The notes below the pieces were generated by a model. That model saw only the letters and a list, made by a program, of their open reading frames with translations. It searched no databases and was not told the DNA's origin. Of a DNA stretch of 64,000 bases, positions 27,446 through 37,200 are shown piece by piece. The DNA is taken from the NCBI GenBank assembly GCA_963788185.1, contig CAWBGE010000011.1, forward strand, positions 58,420-122,419, written 5' to 3'. The translations under genes were made by a program, and so were the position numbers. The DNA is from CAIWHR01 sp963788185. GTDB lineage: Bacteria; Pseudomonadota; Gammaproteobacteria; Burkholderiales; Casimicrobiaceae. Numbering within the stretch: position 1 is the first letter of the stretch; each line of letters begins with the position of its first letter.

Positions 27446-27486
27446 TCGGCCGCCACCCCAACCAATTTTCCGTGAAGGAGCGCTCC

Positions 27487-28461
27487 ATGACCCACGCCAT
27501 CCGATTCCACCAGACCGGCGGTCCCGACGTGCTGACCTGGGAAGCCGTGAGCGCAGGCGACCCGGGGCCGGGCGAAGCGCGCGTGCGCCACACCGCCGTC
27601 GGCGTCAATTACATCGACACGTATCATCGGACCGGGCAATACAAGGTGCCGCTGCCATCGGGCATTGGCGTCGAGGGCGCGGGTGTCGTCGAGGCCGTGG
27701 GCTCCGGCGTCGACTGGGTCAAGCCGGGCGACCGGGTCGCGTATTCCGGCGGACCCCTCGGCAGCTATTCCGAAGCGCGGGTCATGCCCACGGACAAGCT
27801 GGTGGTGATTCCCGATGGCGTCAGCGATCGGGTGGCCGCCACGCTGATGCTCAAAGGCCTCACGGTCCAGTATCTCTTCCGGCAGACGAAAGTGCTTCAG
27901 CGCGGTGACACGATCCTCTTCCACGCGGCCGCCGGCGGCGTGGGCCTGATCGCCTGCCAGTGGGCACGCGCGCTTGGCGTGACGATGATCGGCACCGTCG
28001 GCACTGATGAAAAGGCAGCGCTCGCGAAGGCGCACGGTTGCGCCCACACCATCGTCTACACGCGCGAGAACTTCGTCGAGCGGGTCCGGGAGATCACCGG
28101 CGGCAAGGGCGTGCCGGTCGTCTACGATTCGATCGGCAAGGACACCTTTCCCGCGTCGCTCGACTGCCTGCAGGCGCGCGGGCTGTTCGTGCTCTTCGGC
28201 GCGTCGTCGGGTCCTCTGCCGCCATTCGATATCGGCCTGCTGGCGCAGAAGGGTTCGCTGTACGCGACGCGACCGACGCTGTTCACCTACGCCGCCAAAC
28301 GCGAGGACCTCACAGCGATGGCCGCTGACATGTTCGCGCTCGTCGGCGCCGGAAAGATCGTCAGCGAGCCCAGGCAGACCTTCGCGCTGAAGGACGCTGC
28401 GGGCGCACACATCGCGCTCGAGTCGCGCGCCACCACGGGCGCGACGGTCCTCGTTCCCTGA
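27487..28461 (+). CDS. qor: NADPH:quinone oxidoreductase (Qor family)
   Basis: 324 aa medium-chain dehydrogenase without the structural zinc cysteines. GIGVEGAGVVEAVG and the NADPH-binding HAAAGGVGLIACQWAR are seen, as is the VNYIDTYHRTGQY substrate-site region of the zeta-crystallin/Qor group. It reduces quinones with NADPH in the cytoplasm. AAGGAG lies 6 nt before the ATG. Normal length. Confidence 0.9.
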   Translation: MTHAIRFHQTGGPDVLTWEAVSAGDPGPGEARVRHTAVGVNYIDTYHRTGQYKVPLPSGIGVEGAGVVEAVGSGVDWVKPGDRVAYSGGPLGSYSEARVMPTDKLVVIPDGVSDRVAATLMLKGLTVQYLFRQTKVLQRGDTILFHAAAGGVGLIACQWARALGVTMIGTVGTDEKAALAKAHGCAHTIVYTRENFVERVREITGGKGVPVVYDSIGKDTFPASLDCLQARGLFVLFGASSGPLPPFDIGLLAQKGSLYATRPTLFTYAAKREDLTAMAADMFALVGAGKIVSEPRQTFALKDAAGAHIALESRATTGATVLVP

Positions 28462-28468
28462 GTCAACG

Positions 28469-28485
28469 CGGCGCGTTGCGCGCCG
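28469..28485 (+). terminator. Possible terminator hairpin after qor
   Basis: A perfect 7-bp GC stem (CGGCGCG, loop TTG, CGCGCCG) begins 7 bp after the qor stop. No T-run follows, so intrinsic termination is uncertain. Confidence 0.3.
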
Positions 28486-28664
28486 GTTCCGCGACCGTAT
28501 CGCTCTGCCCGCTGCTGCGGGCCGACCTGCCGTTCGCCGTGCGTCCACTTGTCGCAGGCGGTGCGGACGACGGTGAGCGATCGGGCGTCCGGCCCGCCAT
28601 GGTTATTCTTTTTCTGCATACCTCGCGCTGCGGTTAGTCGATTTGGGTCAACTGACCTGACTTG

Positions 28665-28678
28665 TTGACTCAGGTCAA
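28665..28678 (+). promoter_or_regulatory. FNR/CRP-family box upstream of aspA
   Basis: TTGACTCAGGTCAA is a perfect TTGAC-N4-GTCAA palindrome, one step from the FNR consensus TTGAT-N4-ATCAA. Its centre is about 42 bp before a start point that would fit the GACAAT box at 28702-28707, the class II activator position. aspA and Dcu genes are FNR-regulated in enteric bacteria. This 304-bp spacer (28462-28765) contains no gene. Confidence 0.5.
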
Positions 28679-28765
28679 CGTCTTCGGTGCTGCACGCTCG
28701 CGACAATGCACGCAAGCGCGGTGATTCGCGCGCGTCCATTGTTTTCACCACGAGGAGTTGCCGCC

Positions 28766-30169
28766 ATGACCCACCGCATAGAAAAGGATTTTCTCGGCGA
28801 ACGCGAGATTCCGCACGACGTCTACTACGGCGTGCAGACGCTGCGCGGCATCGAGAACTTCAAGATCACGGGCCTGCCGATTTCTCTCGAACCGTACTTC
28901 ATCCAGGCGTTCGGCTACGTCAAGAAGGCCGCCGCGATGGCCAACCGCGATCTCGGCGTCCTCGAGCCAAAGATAGCAGAGGCAATCGTACGCGCCTGCG
29001 ACCGCATCATCGCCGGCGAGTTCCTCGATCAGTTTCCGTCGGACATGATCCAGGGCGGCGCCGGCACGTCGACCAACATGAATGCGAACGAGGTGATCGC
29101 CAACCTGGCGCTGGAGGCGATGGGGCACAGGAAGGGCGAGTACCAGTTCTGCAGCCCGAACGACCACGTGAACTGCTCGCAGTCGACCAACGATGCCTAC
29201 CCGACCGCATTCCGCATCGCGCTGATCAACCGGATGACCAGCTACGCCAAGGCGCTGGCACTGTTGCGCGACGCCTTCGAAGCCAAGGGCTGGGAGTTCG
29301 CCAAGGTATTGAAGATGGGCCGCACGCACCTGCAGGACGCCGTGCCCATGTCGATGGGCGACGAGTTCCACGGCTTCGCGACCAATCTCGACGAGGAGTT
29401 GGCGCGGATCGAGGACTCGAAACGCCTGCTGTCCGAAGTCAACATGGGCGCGACTGCGATCGGCACGTCGGTCAACGCGCCTCCCGGTTACCCGGATCTG
29501 GTGGTCAAGTACCTGTGTTCGGTGACCGGCCTCGAGTTGAAGCTCGCCGCGGACCTGGTCGAGGCCACGTCGGACGCCGGTGCCTACGTGCAGCTGTCGG
29601 GGGTGCTGAAGCGCACTGCCGTCAAGCTGTCGAAGATCTGCAACGACCTGCGCCTGCTCGCGTCGGGCCCGCGCGCCGGGTTCAACGAAATCAACCTGCC
29701 GCAGCTGCAGCCGGGCTCGTCGATCATGCCGGGCAAGGTGAATCCGGTCATTCCCGAGGTCGTCAACCAGACCGCGTTCTACGTGATCGGCTGCGACCTG
29801 ACGGTGACGCTGGCGGCGTCCGCAGGTCAGCTGCAGCTCAACGTGATGGAACCGGTGCTGGGATTCGCGCTCTTCACCTCGATCAAGGCGATGGAGAACG
29901 CCGTCATCGCGCTGCGCGAGAAGTGCGTCCTCGGCATCACCGCCAATGCCGACCGCACGCGCGACATGGTGCTGGCCAGCCTCGGCATCGTCACCCAGCT
30001 CTCGCCGATCCTCGGCTACAAGCAATGCGCCGAGATCGCCCGCGAGGGGTATCTGCAGAACAAGTCGATCCACGACATCGCGGTGACCGAGCGCAAGCTG
30101 ATCACGCAGGAGAAATGGGATGAAGTGTTCGCGATCGAGAACCTCATTCACCCGCGCTTCATCATTTGA
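28766..30169 (+). CDS. aspA: Aspartate ammonia-lyase
   Basis: 467 aa of the fumarase/aspartase superfamily. GSSIMPGKVN is the signature with the catalytic Ser loop; also seen are GTSTNMNANEV, QSTNDAYPTAF and KMGRTHLQDAVP, the last with the active-site Thr-His. It converts aspartate to fumarate and ammonia. GAGGAG lies 7 nt before the ATG. The Dcu antiporter follows 31 bp later, giving aspartate uptake, deamination and C4-dicarboxylate exchange, the usual setting for anaerobic fumarate supply. Confidence 0.95.
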   Translation: MTHRIEKDFLGEREIPHDVYYGVQTLRGIENFKITGLPISLEPYFIQAFGYVKKAAAMANRDLGVLEPKIAEAIVRACDRIIAGEFLDQFPSDMIQGGAGTSTNMNANEVIANLALEAMGHRKGEYQFCSPNDHVNCSQSTNDAYPTAFRIALINRMTSYAKALALLRDAFEAKGWEFAKVLKMGRTHLQDAVPMSMGDEFHGFATNLDEELARIEDSKRLLSEVNMGATAIGTSVNAPPGYPDLVVKYLCSVTGLELKLAADLVEATSDAGAYVQLSGVLKRTAVKLSKICNDLRLLASGPRAGFNEINLPQLQPGSSIMPGKVNPVIPEVVNQTAFYVIGCDLTVTLAASAGQLQLNVMEPVLGFALFTSIKAMENAVIALREKCVLGITANADRTRDMVLASLGIVTQLSPILGYKQCAEIAREGYLQNKSIHDIAVTERKLITQEKWDEVFAIENLIHPRFII

Positions 30170-30200
30170 TGCCCCATTCCGGGGATCCAGGGAGTAGGAA

Positions 30201-31526
30201 ATGACATTGAAACTGTTGCTCGAGTTCGCCGTCGTTCTGGCGGCGATTGCCATGGGTGCGCGCAAGAGCGGCGTGTCGCTGGGCCTGTGGGGCGGCGTCG
30301 GGTTGCTGGTGCTCGTCCTGGGCTTCGGCGTCACGCCGACGTCGCCGCCGGTGGATGTGCTGCTGATCATCCTGGCGGTGATCATGGCGGCTTCGGTGAT
30401 GGATGCCGCCGGCGGCATCGAGTTCCTGGTGCGCATCGCGGAGAAGATCATCCGCAGCAATCCCAAATACGTGACCATCGTCGCGCCGCTGGTGACCTGG
30501 ACCTTCACCTTCCTTGCCGGCACCGGGCACATCGTCTACCCGCTGCTGCCGGTGATCTACGAGGTCGCGCACCAGAACGGAGTCCGGCCCGAGCGGCCGA
30601 TGGCCATCGCGACCATCGCGTCGCAACAGGCGATCACCGCGAGCCCGGTCGCCGCCGCGACCGCGGCGATGATCGCGCTGCTGCACGACAAGTCGGGCGA
30701 AGCCTGGGGGCTCACTCAGATCCTGATGATCTGCGTGCCGGCGACGCTGGCCGGCGTGGTCGTCGCCGCCGTTGTCAGCATGTTCATCGGCAAGGACCTG
30801 AAGGACGATCCGGAATATCAGGCGCGGCTCAAGGCGGGTCTCATCCCCGCGCCGGTGCCCGCCGGCGTTGCCAAGCCTGCGCTGCCGCCGGGCGCGAAGA
30901 TCGCAGCCCTCATCTTTCTCGCCGGCGTCGTGTTGATCGTGGCTGCAGGGCTGTTCCCGGCGCTGCGCACGATCCCCGGTGCCAAGGCGCCGATCGGGAT
31001 GCCGGTGACCATCGAGATCGTGATGCTTTCGGTGGCCGCGATCATGCTGACGGTGACCAACGCCGCCGTCGAGGCCGTTCCGAAGACCGCGACCTGCCGC
31101 GCCGGCGTCGTCGCGCTGGTCGGCATCTTCGGCCTCGCATGGCTCGGCGACAGCTTCATCGGCGCCAACAAGGACGTGATCGTCGCCAACATCGGCGACA
31201 TCTCGAAGGCCGCGCCGTGGACGTTCGCGATCGGGCTCTTCTTCGCCTCGGTGCTGTTGTACAGCCAGGCCGCCACCACCCGCGCGCTGATGCCGCTGGG
31301 GTTTGCACTCGGCCTGCCGCCGCAGTATCTGATCGCGATGTTCCCGGCAGTCAACGGTTACTTCTTCATTCCCACCTACGGCTCGCTGATCGCCGCCGTC
31401 AACATGGACCTGTCCGGCACCACCAGGATCGGCCGGTACGTGCTCAACCACTCGTTCATGATTCCCGGCCTGGTGGCTACGGTAAGCGCGGTCACCGCCG
31501 GACTGATCATCGCCGCGGTGTTCTGA
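30201..31526 (+). CDS. dcuA: Anaerobic C4-dicarboxylate transporter (DcuA/DcuB family)
   Basis: 441 aa, about 11 hydrophobic segments. GARKSGVSLGLWGGVGLLVL at the N-terminus, TFTFLAGTGHIVYPLLPVIY, ASQQAITASPVAAA and GKDLKDDPEYQARL are Dcu hallmarks. It exchanges fumarate, aspartate or malate for succinate across the inner membrane. Co-transcribed with aspA. DcuA and DcuB cannot be told apart reliably here; the aspA linkage favours DcuA. Followed by a strong convergent hairpin. Confidence 0.9.
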   Translation: MTLKLLLEFAVVLAAIAMGARKSGVSLGLWGGVGLLVLVLGFGVTPTSPPVDVLLIILAVIMAASVMDAAGGIEFLVRIAEKIIRSNPKYVTIVAPLVTWTFTFLAGTGHIVYPLLPVIYEVAHQNGVRPERPMAIATIASQQAITASPVAAATAAMIALLHDKSGEAWGLTQILMICVPATLAGVVVAAVVSMFIGKDLKDDPEYQARLKAGLIPAPVPAGVAKPALPPGAKIAALIFLAGVVLIVAAGLFPALRTIPGAKAPIGMPVTIEIVMLSVAAIMLTVTNAAVEAVPKTATCRAGVVALVGIFGLAWLGDSFIGANKDVIVANIGDISKAAPWTFAIGLFFASVLLYSQAATTRALMPLGFALGLPPQYLIAMFPAVNGYFFIPTYGSLIAAVNMDLSGTTRIGRYVLNHSFMIPGLVATVSAVTAGLIIAAVF

Positions 31527-31548
31527 TACGCCGGCGTTGCAGTCATGA

Positions 31549-31576
31549 CGGCGCGGGGGGTGATCTCCCCGCGCCG
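31549..31576. terminator. Bidirectional terminator between dcuA and nnr
   Basis: Ten-base perfect arms (CGGCGCGGGG / CCCCGCGCCG) with an 8-nt loop, placed between two convergent genes, 22 bp after the dcuA stop and 5 bp before the nnr stop. T-rich tails are weak on both sides. Confidence 0.6.
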
Positions 31577-31580
31577 GTCT

Positions 31581-33065
31581 TCAAGCGCGGGGCGCGCGAT
31601 TCAGCAGTCGGCGCGCGGCGAGCGGGAGTTCGCCGGCGGTGAGGCCGAGCGGACCGTCGCCTTGGGCTGCCAGCGCGTCGGCTGCGGCGCCGTGCAGGCA
31701 GACGCCGATGCGCAGCGCGTCCGCCGCATCGATTCCTTGCGCGAGCAGCGCGCCGACGAAGCCCGCGAGCACGTCGCCGGTGCCGCCGGAAGCGAGTCCG
31801 ACGTTGCCGCTGCCGTTGATTTCCCACGCGCCGTCGGGGTGGGCGAGCACGCTGCCGTGACCCTTCAGCACCACCGACGCGCGGAAGCGTCCGGCGAGCG
31901 CGAGCGCCGCTGCCAGGCGGTCCGCCTGCACCTCGGCGGTCGTCATTCCCAGGAGGCGGGCGGCTTCGGCGGGATGCGGCGTCAAGGTCGTTGCTGCAGC
32001 GCGCGAGCGGATGTCTGCTGCCAGCGCCGGGACGCGTGCGACCAGGTTGAGCGCATCGGCGTCGAGCAGCAGCGGCACCGACAGTTCGATCGCGCGCGCG
32101 ACGAGGACTGCCAGGTCGTCGCGGTTGCCCAGGCCCGGCCCGCAGACCAGTGCCGTCAGTTCGGCCGACAGGACAGCGTCAGGCGCGCGGAGCATCAATT
32201 CGGGAGCCGTCGGATCGATCGCTGGCGCATCGGTGGCGATCGACCCGACCAGGACCTTGCCGGCGCCGGCATGCAGCGCCGCACGGCCTGCGAGCCACGC
32301 GGCACCGACCATCCCCGGTGCCCCGCCGACGATGCCGAGCGTGCCGAAGCTGCCCTTGTGCGCGTTGCGGTGCGCTCGGTGCAGTACGGGCGGCAGCGAC
32401 GATGCCACGGCGTCCCAGGCGAGCAGGCGACCGGAAACGCCAGACGGAAGGCGCGCCTCGAGTCCGAGGTCGTGGACGGACACGGACCCGCAATGATCGG
32501 GGCCGTCGAGTGTCAGCAGGCCCGGCTTCATCGCGATGAAGGTCGCGGTGGCCGCGGCGCGCACGCACGGAGCGCGGGCCGCACCGGTTTCGGCGTCCAG
32601 GCCCGAAGGAATGTCGAGGGCGAGGACGGGCATGCCGGCGCCGTTCATCCACTCGACCCAGGCCGCGTACTTGCCGGCCAGCGGCCTGGCCAGGCCGATG
32701 CCGAACAGCCCGTCGACGATCAGCGCACCGCGCCAGTTTGCCGGCACCTCCGCGACGGTCGTCGCACCGCTGTCCAGAAGCGCACGGTGCGCGGCGGCTG
32801 CGTCCGCAGGCAATCCCGCCGCATCGCCACCGAAGACGACGGTGACGTCGAAGAACCACGCCCGCAGCCAGCGCGCGACGACGAATGCATCGCCGCCGTT
32901 GTTTCCGGGTCCGGCAAGCACGATCGCCGCGCCGCTGCGCGCGCCGATCATGTCCCGGGCGACGGCTGCGGCCGCCGCTCCCGCGCGTTCCATCAGCGGC
33001 AAATCGCGGGCCGCATGTTCTGCGGCGCGCAGGTCGCGGGTACGATAGACGTTTATCGGGCTCAT
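31581..33065 (-). CDS. nnr: Bifunctional NAD(P)H-hydrate epimerase / ADP-dependent dehydratase
   Basis: 494 aa. The N-terminal YjeF epimerase half (GPGNNGGDAFVVAR, VDGLFGIGLARPL, LDIPSGLD) is joined to a C-terminal ribokinase-like dehydratase (GSFGTLGIVGGAPGMVGA, TPHPAEAARLLG, VLKGHGSVLAHP, NVGLASGGTGDVL). It repairs the hydrated forms of NADH and NADPH. The start is taken at 33065, where MSPINVYRTRDLRAAE begins; an upstream Met is less likely. Confidence 0.95.
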   Translation of the reverse strand: MSPINVYRTRDLRAAEHAARDLPLMERAGAAAAAVARDMIGARSGAAIVLAGPGNNGGDAFVVARWLRAWFFDVTVVFGGDAAGLPADAAAAHRALLDSGATTVAEVPANWRGALIVDGLFGIGLARPLAGKYAAWVEWMNGAGMPVLALDIPSGLDAETGAARAPCVRAAATATFIAMKPGLLTLDGPDHCGSVSVHDLGLEARLPSGVSGRLLAWDAVASSLPPVLHRAHRNAHKGSFGTLGIVGGAPGMVGAAWLAGRAALHAGAGKVLVGSIATDAPAIDPTAPELMLRAPDAVLSAELTALVCGPGLGNRDDLAVLVARAIELSVPLLLDADALNLVARVPALAADIRSRAAATTLTPHPAEAARLLGMTTAEVQADRLAAALALAGRFRASVVLKGHGSVLAHPDGAWEINGSGNVGLASGGTGDVLAGFVGALLAQGIDAADALRIGVCLHGAAADALAAQGDGPLGLTAGELPLAARRLLNRAPRA

Positions 33066-33127
33066 GCCGGCGATTATAGGGCCGGACAGGCCCGCGTTTG
33101 CGGGGATCACGGGGCGCTGCCGGGACG

Positions 33128-34045
33128 ATGGAAGCCAAGTGGCTGGAGGATTTTCTGAGCCTTGCCGAGACGCGGAGCTTCTCGCGCTCGGCCGCGATCC
33201 GGCATCTCACGCAGTCCGCGTTTTCGCGCCGCATTCGCGCGCTGGAATCGTGGCTGGGTGCGGAACTCATCGACCGGTCGACCTATCCGACGCGGCTCAC
33301 CGCCGCGGGCGAGCTGTTTCGCACCGAGGCGACCGACATGCTCGAGCGCATCCAGGATTCGCGGGCAATGGTGCGCGGCGAGCGTGCGTCGTCGGCGAAC
33401 ACGGTCCAGTTCGCGCTCCCGCACACGCTGGCGCTGACGTTCTTTCCGCGCTGGCTTACCGATGTCGTGCGCGGCTTCGGACCGATCGCCACGCGACTCC
33501 TCGCCGGCAATGTCCACGACGCGGTGGTCGATCTGGTCGAGGGACACAGCGATCTTCTGTTGTGCTATCACCATCCGCACCACCCGGTCGAACTCGATCC
33601 GGACCGCTATCCGATGCTGGAGCTGGGCGCCGAGACGATGCTTCCGTATTCGGTCGCCACGAAGAGCGGTAGCGCGCGTTTTCGGCTGCCCGGCGCCCCC
33701 GGGTCGCCTGTGCCCTACCTCGCATATTCGCCCGGTGCGTTCCTGGGCCGGGTGGTGGAAACCGTCCTCCAGGCAGCGCCCGAGCATTGCTGGCTCGACC
33801 GGCGTTACCAGACCGACATGGCCGAGGCGCTGAAGGTGATGACGCTCGAGGGGCATGGCGTGGCCTGGCTGCCCGACAGCGCGGTGGTGCGCGAACTGCG
33901 CGACCGGCAGTTGGCGCTTGCCGTACGCCCTTCCGCCGCGGCGGCATGGCGCGGCGAGATGGCGATCCGGCTCTACCGCGACGCCGAGCACACGCGGCCG
34001 GTGGTCTACGCGCTGTGGAATCACCTTGCGCAGCGCGACGCATGA
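33128..34045 (+). CDS. LysR-family transcriptional regulator
   Basis: 305 aa. The helix-turn-helix is at residues 1-60 (WLEDFLSLAETRSFSRSAAI and the following LTQSAFSRRIRALE), with an effector-binding domain behind it. It is divergent from nnr (62 bp between the starts). The stop overlaps the start of a short ABC-ATPase remnant, so the gene it once regulated may have been the amino-acid transporter now lost. Effector unknown. Confidence 0.85.
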   Translation: MEAKWLEDFLSLAETRSFSRSAAIRHLTQSAFSRRIRALESWLGAELIDRSTYPTRLTAAGELFRTEATDMLERIQDSRAMVRGERASSANTVQFALPHTLALTFFPRWLTDVVRGFGPIATRLLAGNVHDAVVDLVEGHSDLLLCYHHPHHPVELDPDRYPMLELGAETMLPYSVATKSGSARFRLPGAPGSPVPYLAYSPGAFLGRVVETVLQAAPEHCWLDRRYQTDMAEALKVMTLEGHGVAWLPDSAVVRELRDRQLALAVRPSAAAAWRGEMAIRLYRDAEHTRPVVYALWNHLAQRDA

Positions 34046-34185
34046 GACACGCGCGCCAGGTCGCCCACCGCTTGATCTTCATGGACCAGGGCCGCATCGT
34101 CGAGGACGCCCACAGGCGCAACTTCTTCGCCAAGCTGCGTTCGGAGCGGGCGCAAGAGTTCCTGGCCAGGATCCTGCAGCATTGA
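34042..34185 (+). pseudogene. C-terminal remnant of a GltL-type amino-acid ABC transporter ATPase
   Basis: Forty-seven codons reading ARQVAHRLIFMDQGRIVEDA then RSERAQEFLARILQH, the exact ending of polar amino-acid ABC ATPases (after the H-loop). No Walker A, Q-loop or signature motif remains. The ATG-like start overlaps the lysR stop (ATGA), but the fragment cannot bind ATP. Probably left by a deletion fused to the lysR end. Confidence 0.7.
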
Positions 34186-34248
34186 AGCGCGGCCCGCCGG
34201 CTGTGCAGCGCGGCCTCCTTTCGACCAGGGGACCCCGGGGCGAGCGGC

Positions 34249-34254
34249 TATAAT
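34249..34254 (+). promoter_or_regulatory. -10 box of purL
   Basis: TATAAT 24 nt before the purL ATG, following the GltL remnant. A -35 match is not evident. No PurR box was identified. Confidence 0.5.
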
Positions 34255-34278
34255 CGCGCTTTGCTCGAATCGCCTCCG

Positions 34279-37200
34279 ATGCCGCAGCTATTGACCCTGC
34301 GCGGGCGCAATGCGCTCTCGCCCTTCCGCGTCGCCAAGCTGGCTGCTGCGCTCGCGGCGTCCTGCCCCGGGCAGGGTGTCGTCGGCGTTGCCGCGACGTT
34401 CTGGCATTTCGTCGAGGCGGAGCGGGCGCTCGAGCCGGCTGAACGCGCGGTCCTCGAGCGCGTACTGACCTACGGCCCGTCGGAAGTCGACACCGCGGCA
34501 GCCGGCGACTTGCTGCTGGCGGTGCCGCGTCCGGGAACGATCTCGCCGTGGTCGACCAAGGCCACCGATATCGCGCGACACTGCGGCCTCGATGCCGTCC
34601 GGCGCATCGAGCGGGGCGTCGGCTACCGGTTTCAGATGCAGGACGGGGCGGTTCTCTCGGACGCAGCGCGAACTGCCGCCCTGCCGCTGATCCACGACCG
34701 CATGACCGAAGTGGTGCTGGGTGCGCTCGACGACGCGCAGGCGCTGTTTTCGCATTTTCCGCCGCGGCCGCTGGCGACGATTCCTCTGCTTGCGCAGGGA
34801 CGCGCTGCCCTCGTCGCGGCCAACGCCGAACTGGGATTGGCGCTCGCCCCCGACGAGATCGATTACCTCGACGCGAGCTTCCGCCGCATGGGGCGCGATC
34901 CTTCGGATGTCGAACTGATGATGTTCGCGCAGGCGAACTCCGAGCACTGCCGGCACAAGATCTTCAACGCCGACTGGATCATAGACGGCGTCGCGCAGGA
35001 CATGAGCCTGTTTGCGATGATCCGCAACACGCACGCGAAGACGCCTGCCGGCACCGTGAGTGCCTACTCGGACAATTCGTCGGTCATCGAGGGGGCGCTG
35101 GCGCAGCGTTTTCATCCGGGTCCGGACGGGCGGTACGTCGCGCGCGAGGATCTCACGCACATCCTGATGAAGGTGGAGACGCACAATCACCCCACGGCGA
35201 TCGCGCCGCATCCGGGCGCCGCCACCGGGGCCGGCGGCGAGATTCGCGACGAGGGGGCGACCGGCATCGGAGCCAAGCCCAAGGCCGGGCTCGCCGGATT
35301 CACGGTCTCGAACCTGCGCCTGCCCGGCCTTCCGCAGCCCTGGGAAGAACCGGCCGCGCCAGCGCCCGGCGCGCCGCCCGGCACCACATGGATCGGCAAG
35401 CCAGAACGCATCGCCGCAGCGCTCGACATCATGCTCGAGGGACCGATCGGCGCCGCGTCGTTCAATAACGAATTCGGCCGGCCCAACCTTGCCGGGTACT
35501 TCCGGACTTTCGAGCAGCGGGTCGGCGGCGAAGTGCGCGGCTACCACAAGCCGATCATGCTTGCCGGCGGCGTCGGCAACATCTCGTCGCGGCATGCGCA
35601 CAAGGAGCCCATTCCTCCGGGCGCACTGCTGATTCAGCTGGGCGGCCCGGGCATGCTGATCGGCATGGGCGGCGGCGCGGCGTCGTCGATGGCGACCGGC
35701 ACCAACGCCGCCGATCTCGACTTCGATTCGGTGCAGCGCGGCAACGCCGAGATGCAGCGCCGGGCGCAGGAAGTCATCGACCGCTGCTGGCAGCTGCACG
35801 ACGTCAATCCGATCCTTTCGATACACGACGTGGGTGCCGGCGGCCTCTCGAATGCGTTTCCGGAACTCGTCCACGGCGGGGGCGTTGGCGCGCGCTTCGA
35901 TCTGCGCGCCGTGCCTTCCGAGGAGACCGGCATGGCGCCGCGCGAGATCTGGTGCAACGAGTCGCAGGAGCGCTACGTGCTCGCGATACTCGCCGACGAT
36001 CTCGATCAGTTCCGCGCCATGTGCGAGCGCGAGCGCTGCCCGTTCGCCGTGGTGGGTCGCGCCACCGCCGACCATCGACTGATCGTCGCCGACGCTCACT
36101 TCGGCAACGAGCCCGTGGCGATGGATCTGGACGTTCTGCTTGGCAAGCCGCCCAGGATGACGCGCGACGTGGCGCGTCGCGCGCGCTCGCTGCCGCCACT
36201 CGACCTCGACGGCGCGGTCCTGTCCGAGGCTGCCTACCGCGTGCTCCAGGTGCCGTCGGTTGCCGACAAGACCTTCCTCGTCACCATCGGCGACCGGACC
36301 GTCGGCGGATTGTGCGCGCGCGATCCGATGGTCGGCCCCTGGCAGGTGCCGGTCGCGGATGTCGCGGTGACGCTGATGGATTTCGACGGTTACGCGGGCG
36401 AAGCGATGGCGGTGGGCGAGCGCACGCCGCTGGCGCTGATCGATGCGCCGGCTTCGGGCCGCATGGCGGTGGGCGAGGCGATCACCAACATCGCTGCGGC
36501 GGGCATCCGCCGGCTGTCCGACATCAAGCTGTCGGCGAACTGGATGGCGCCCGCCGGACATCCGGGGGAAGACGCCGCGCTGTACGACACCGTGCGGGCC
36601 GTCGGCATGGAGTTGTGCCCGGCGCTCGGGCTGAGCATTCCGGTGGGCAAGGATTCGATGTCGATGCGCACGGCATGGCGCGAGGGCGAGGTCGAGAAAT
36701 CGGTGACCGCGCCCATCTCCCTGATCGTCTCGGCCTTTGCCGCGCTGACCGATGCCGGCGACGTCAATACGCCGCAGTTGCGGCTCGACGTCGGCGAGAC
36801 AGCGCTGGTCTGGATCGATATCGGGCACGGCCGGCATCGACTGGGCGGCTCAGCCCTGGCGCAGGCGTACGGCCAGCTCGGCAACGAGTGCCCCGACGTC
36901 GATGATCCGGCGCTGCTGGCAGCCTTCTTCTCGGTGCTGCAGGCGGTGCGCGCCGACGGCCTGCTGCTCGCCTATCACGATGTCGCCGACGGAGGGCTCT
37001 TCGCGACGCTTGCCGAAATGGCCTTCGCCTCGCATTGCGGTCTCGACCTCGTCCTGCCGGCGAAGATGGACCCGTTGCCGGTGCTCTTCGCCGAGGAACT
37101 CGGCGCGGTGCTGCAGGTGAAGAGCCGCGATGTCGCGTCGATTGCGATGCGCTTCTCGGCGGCGGGCCTTGCCGTGCACGCCCTCGGCCGGCCGACGCTC

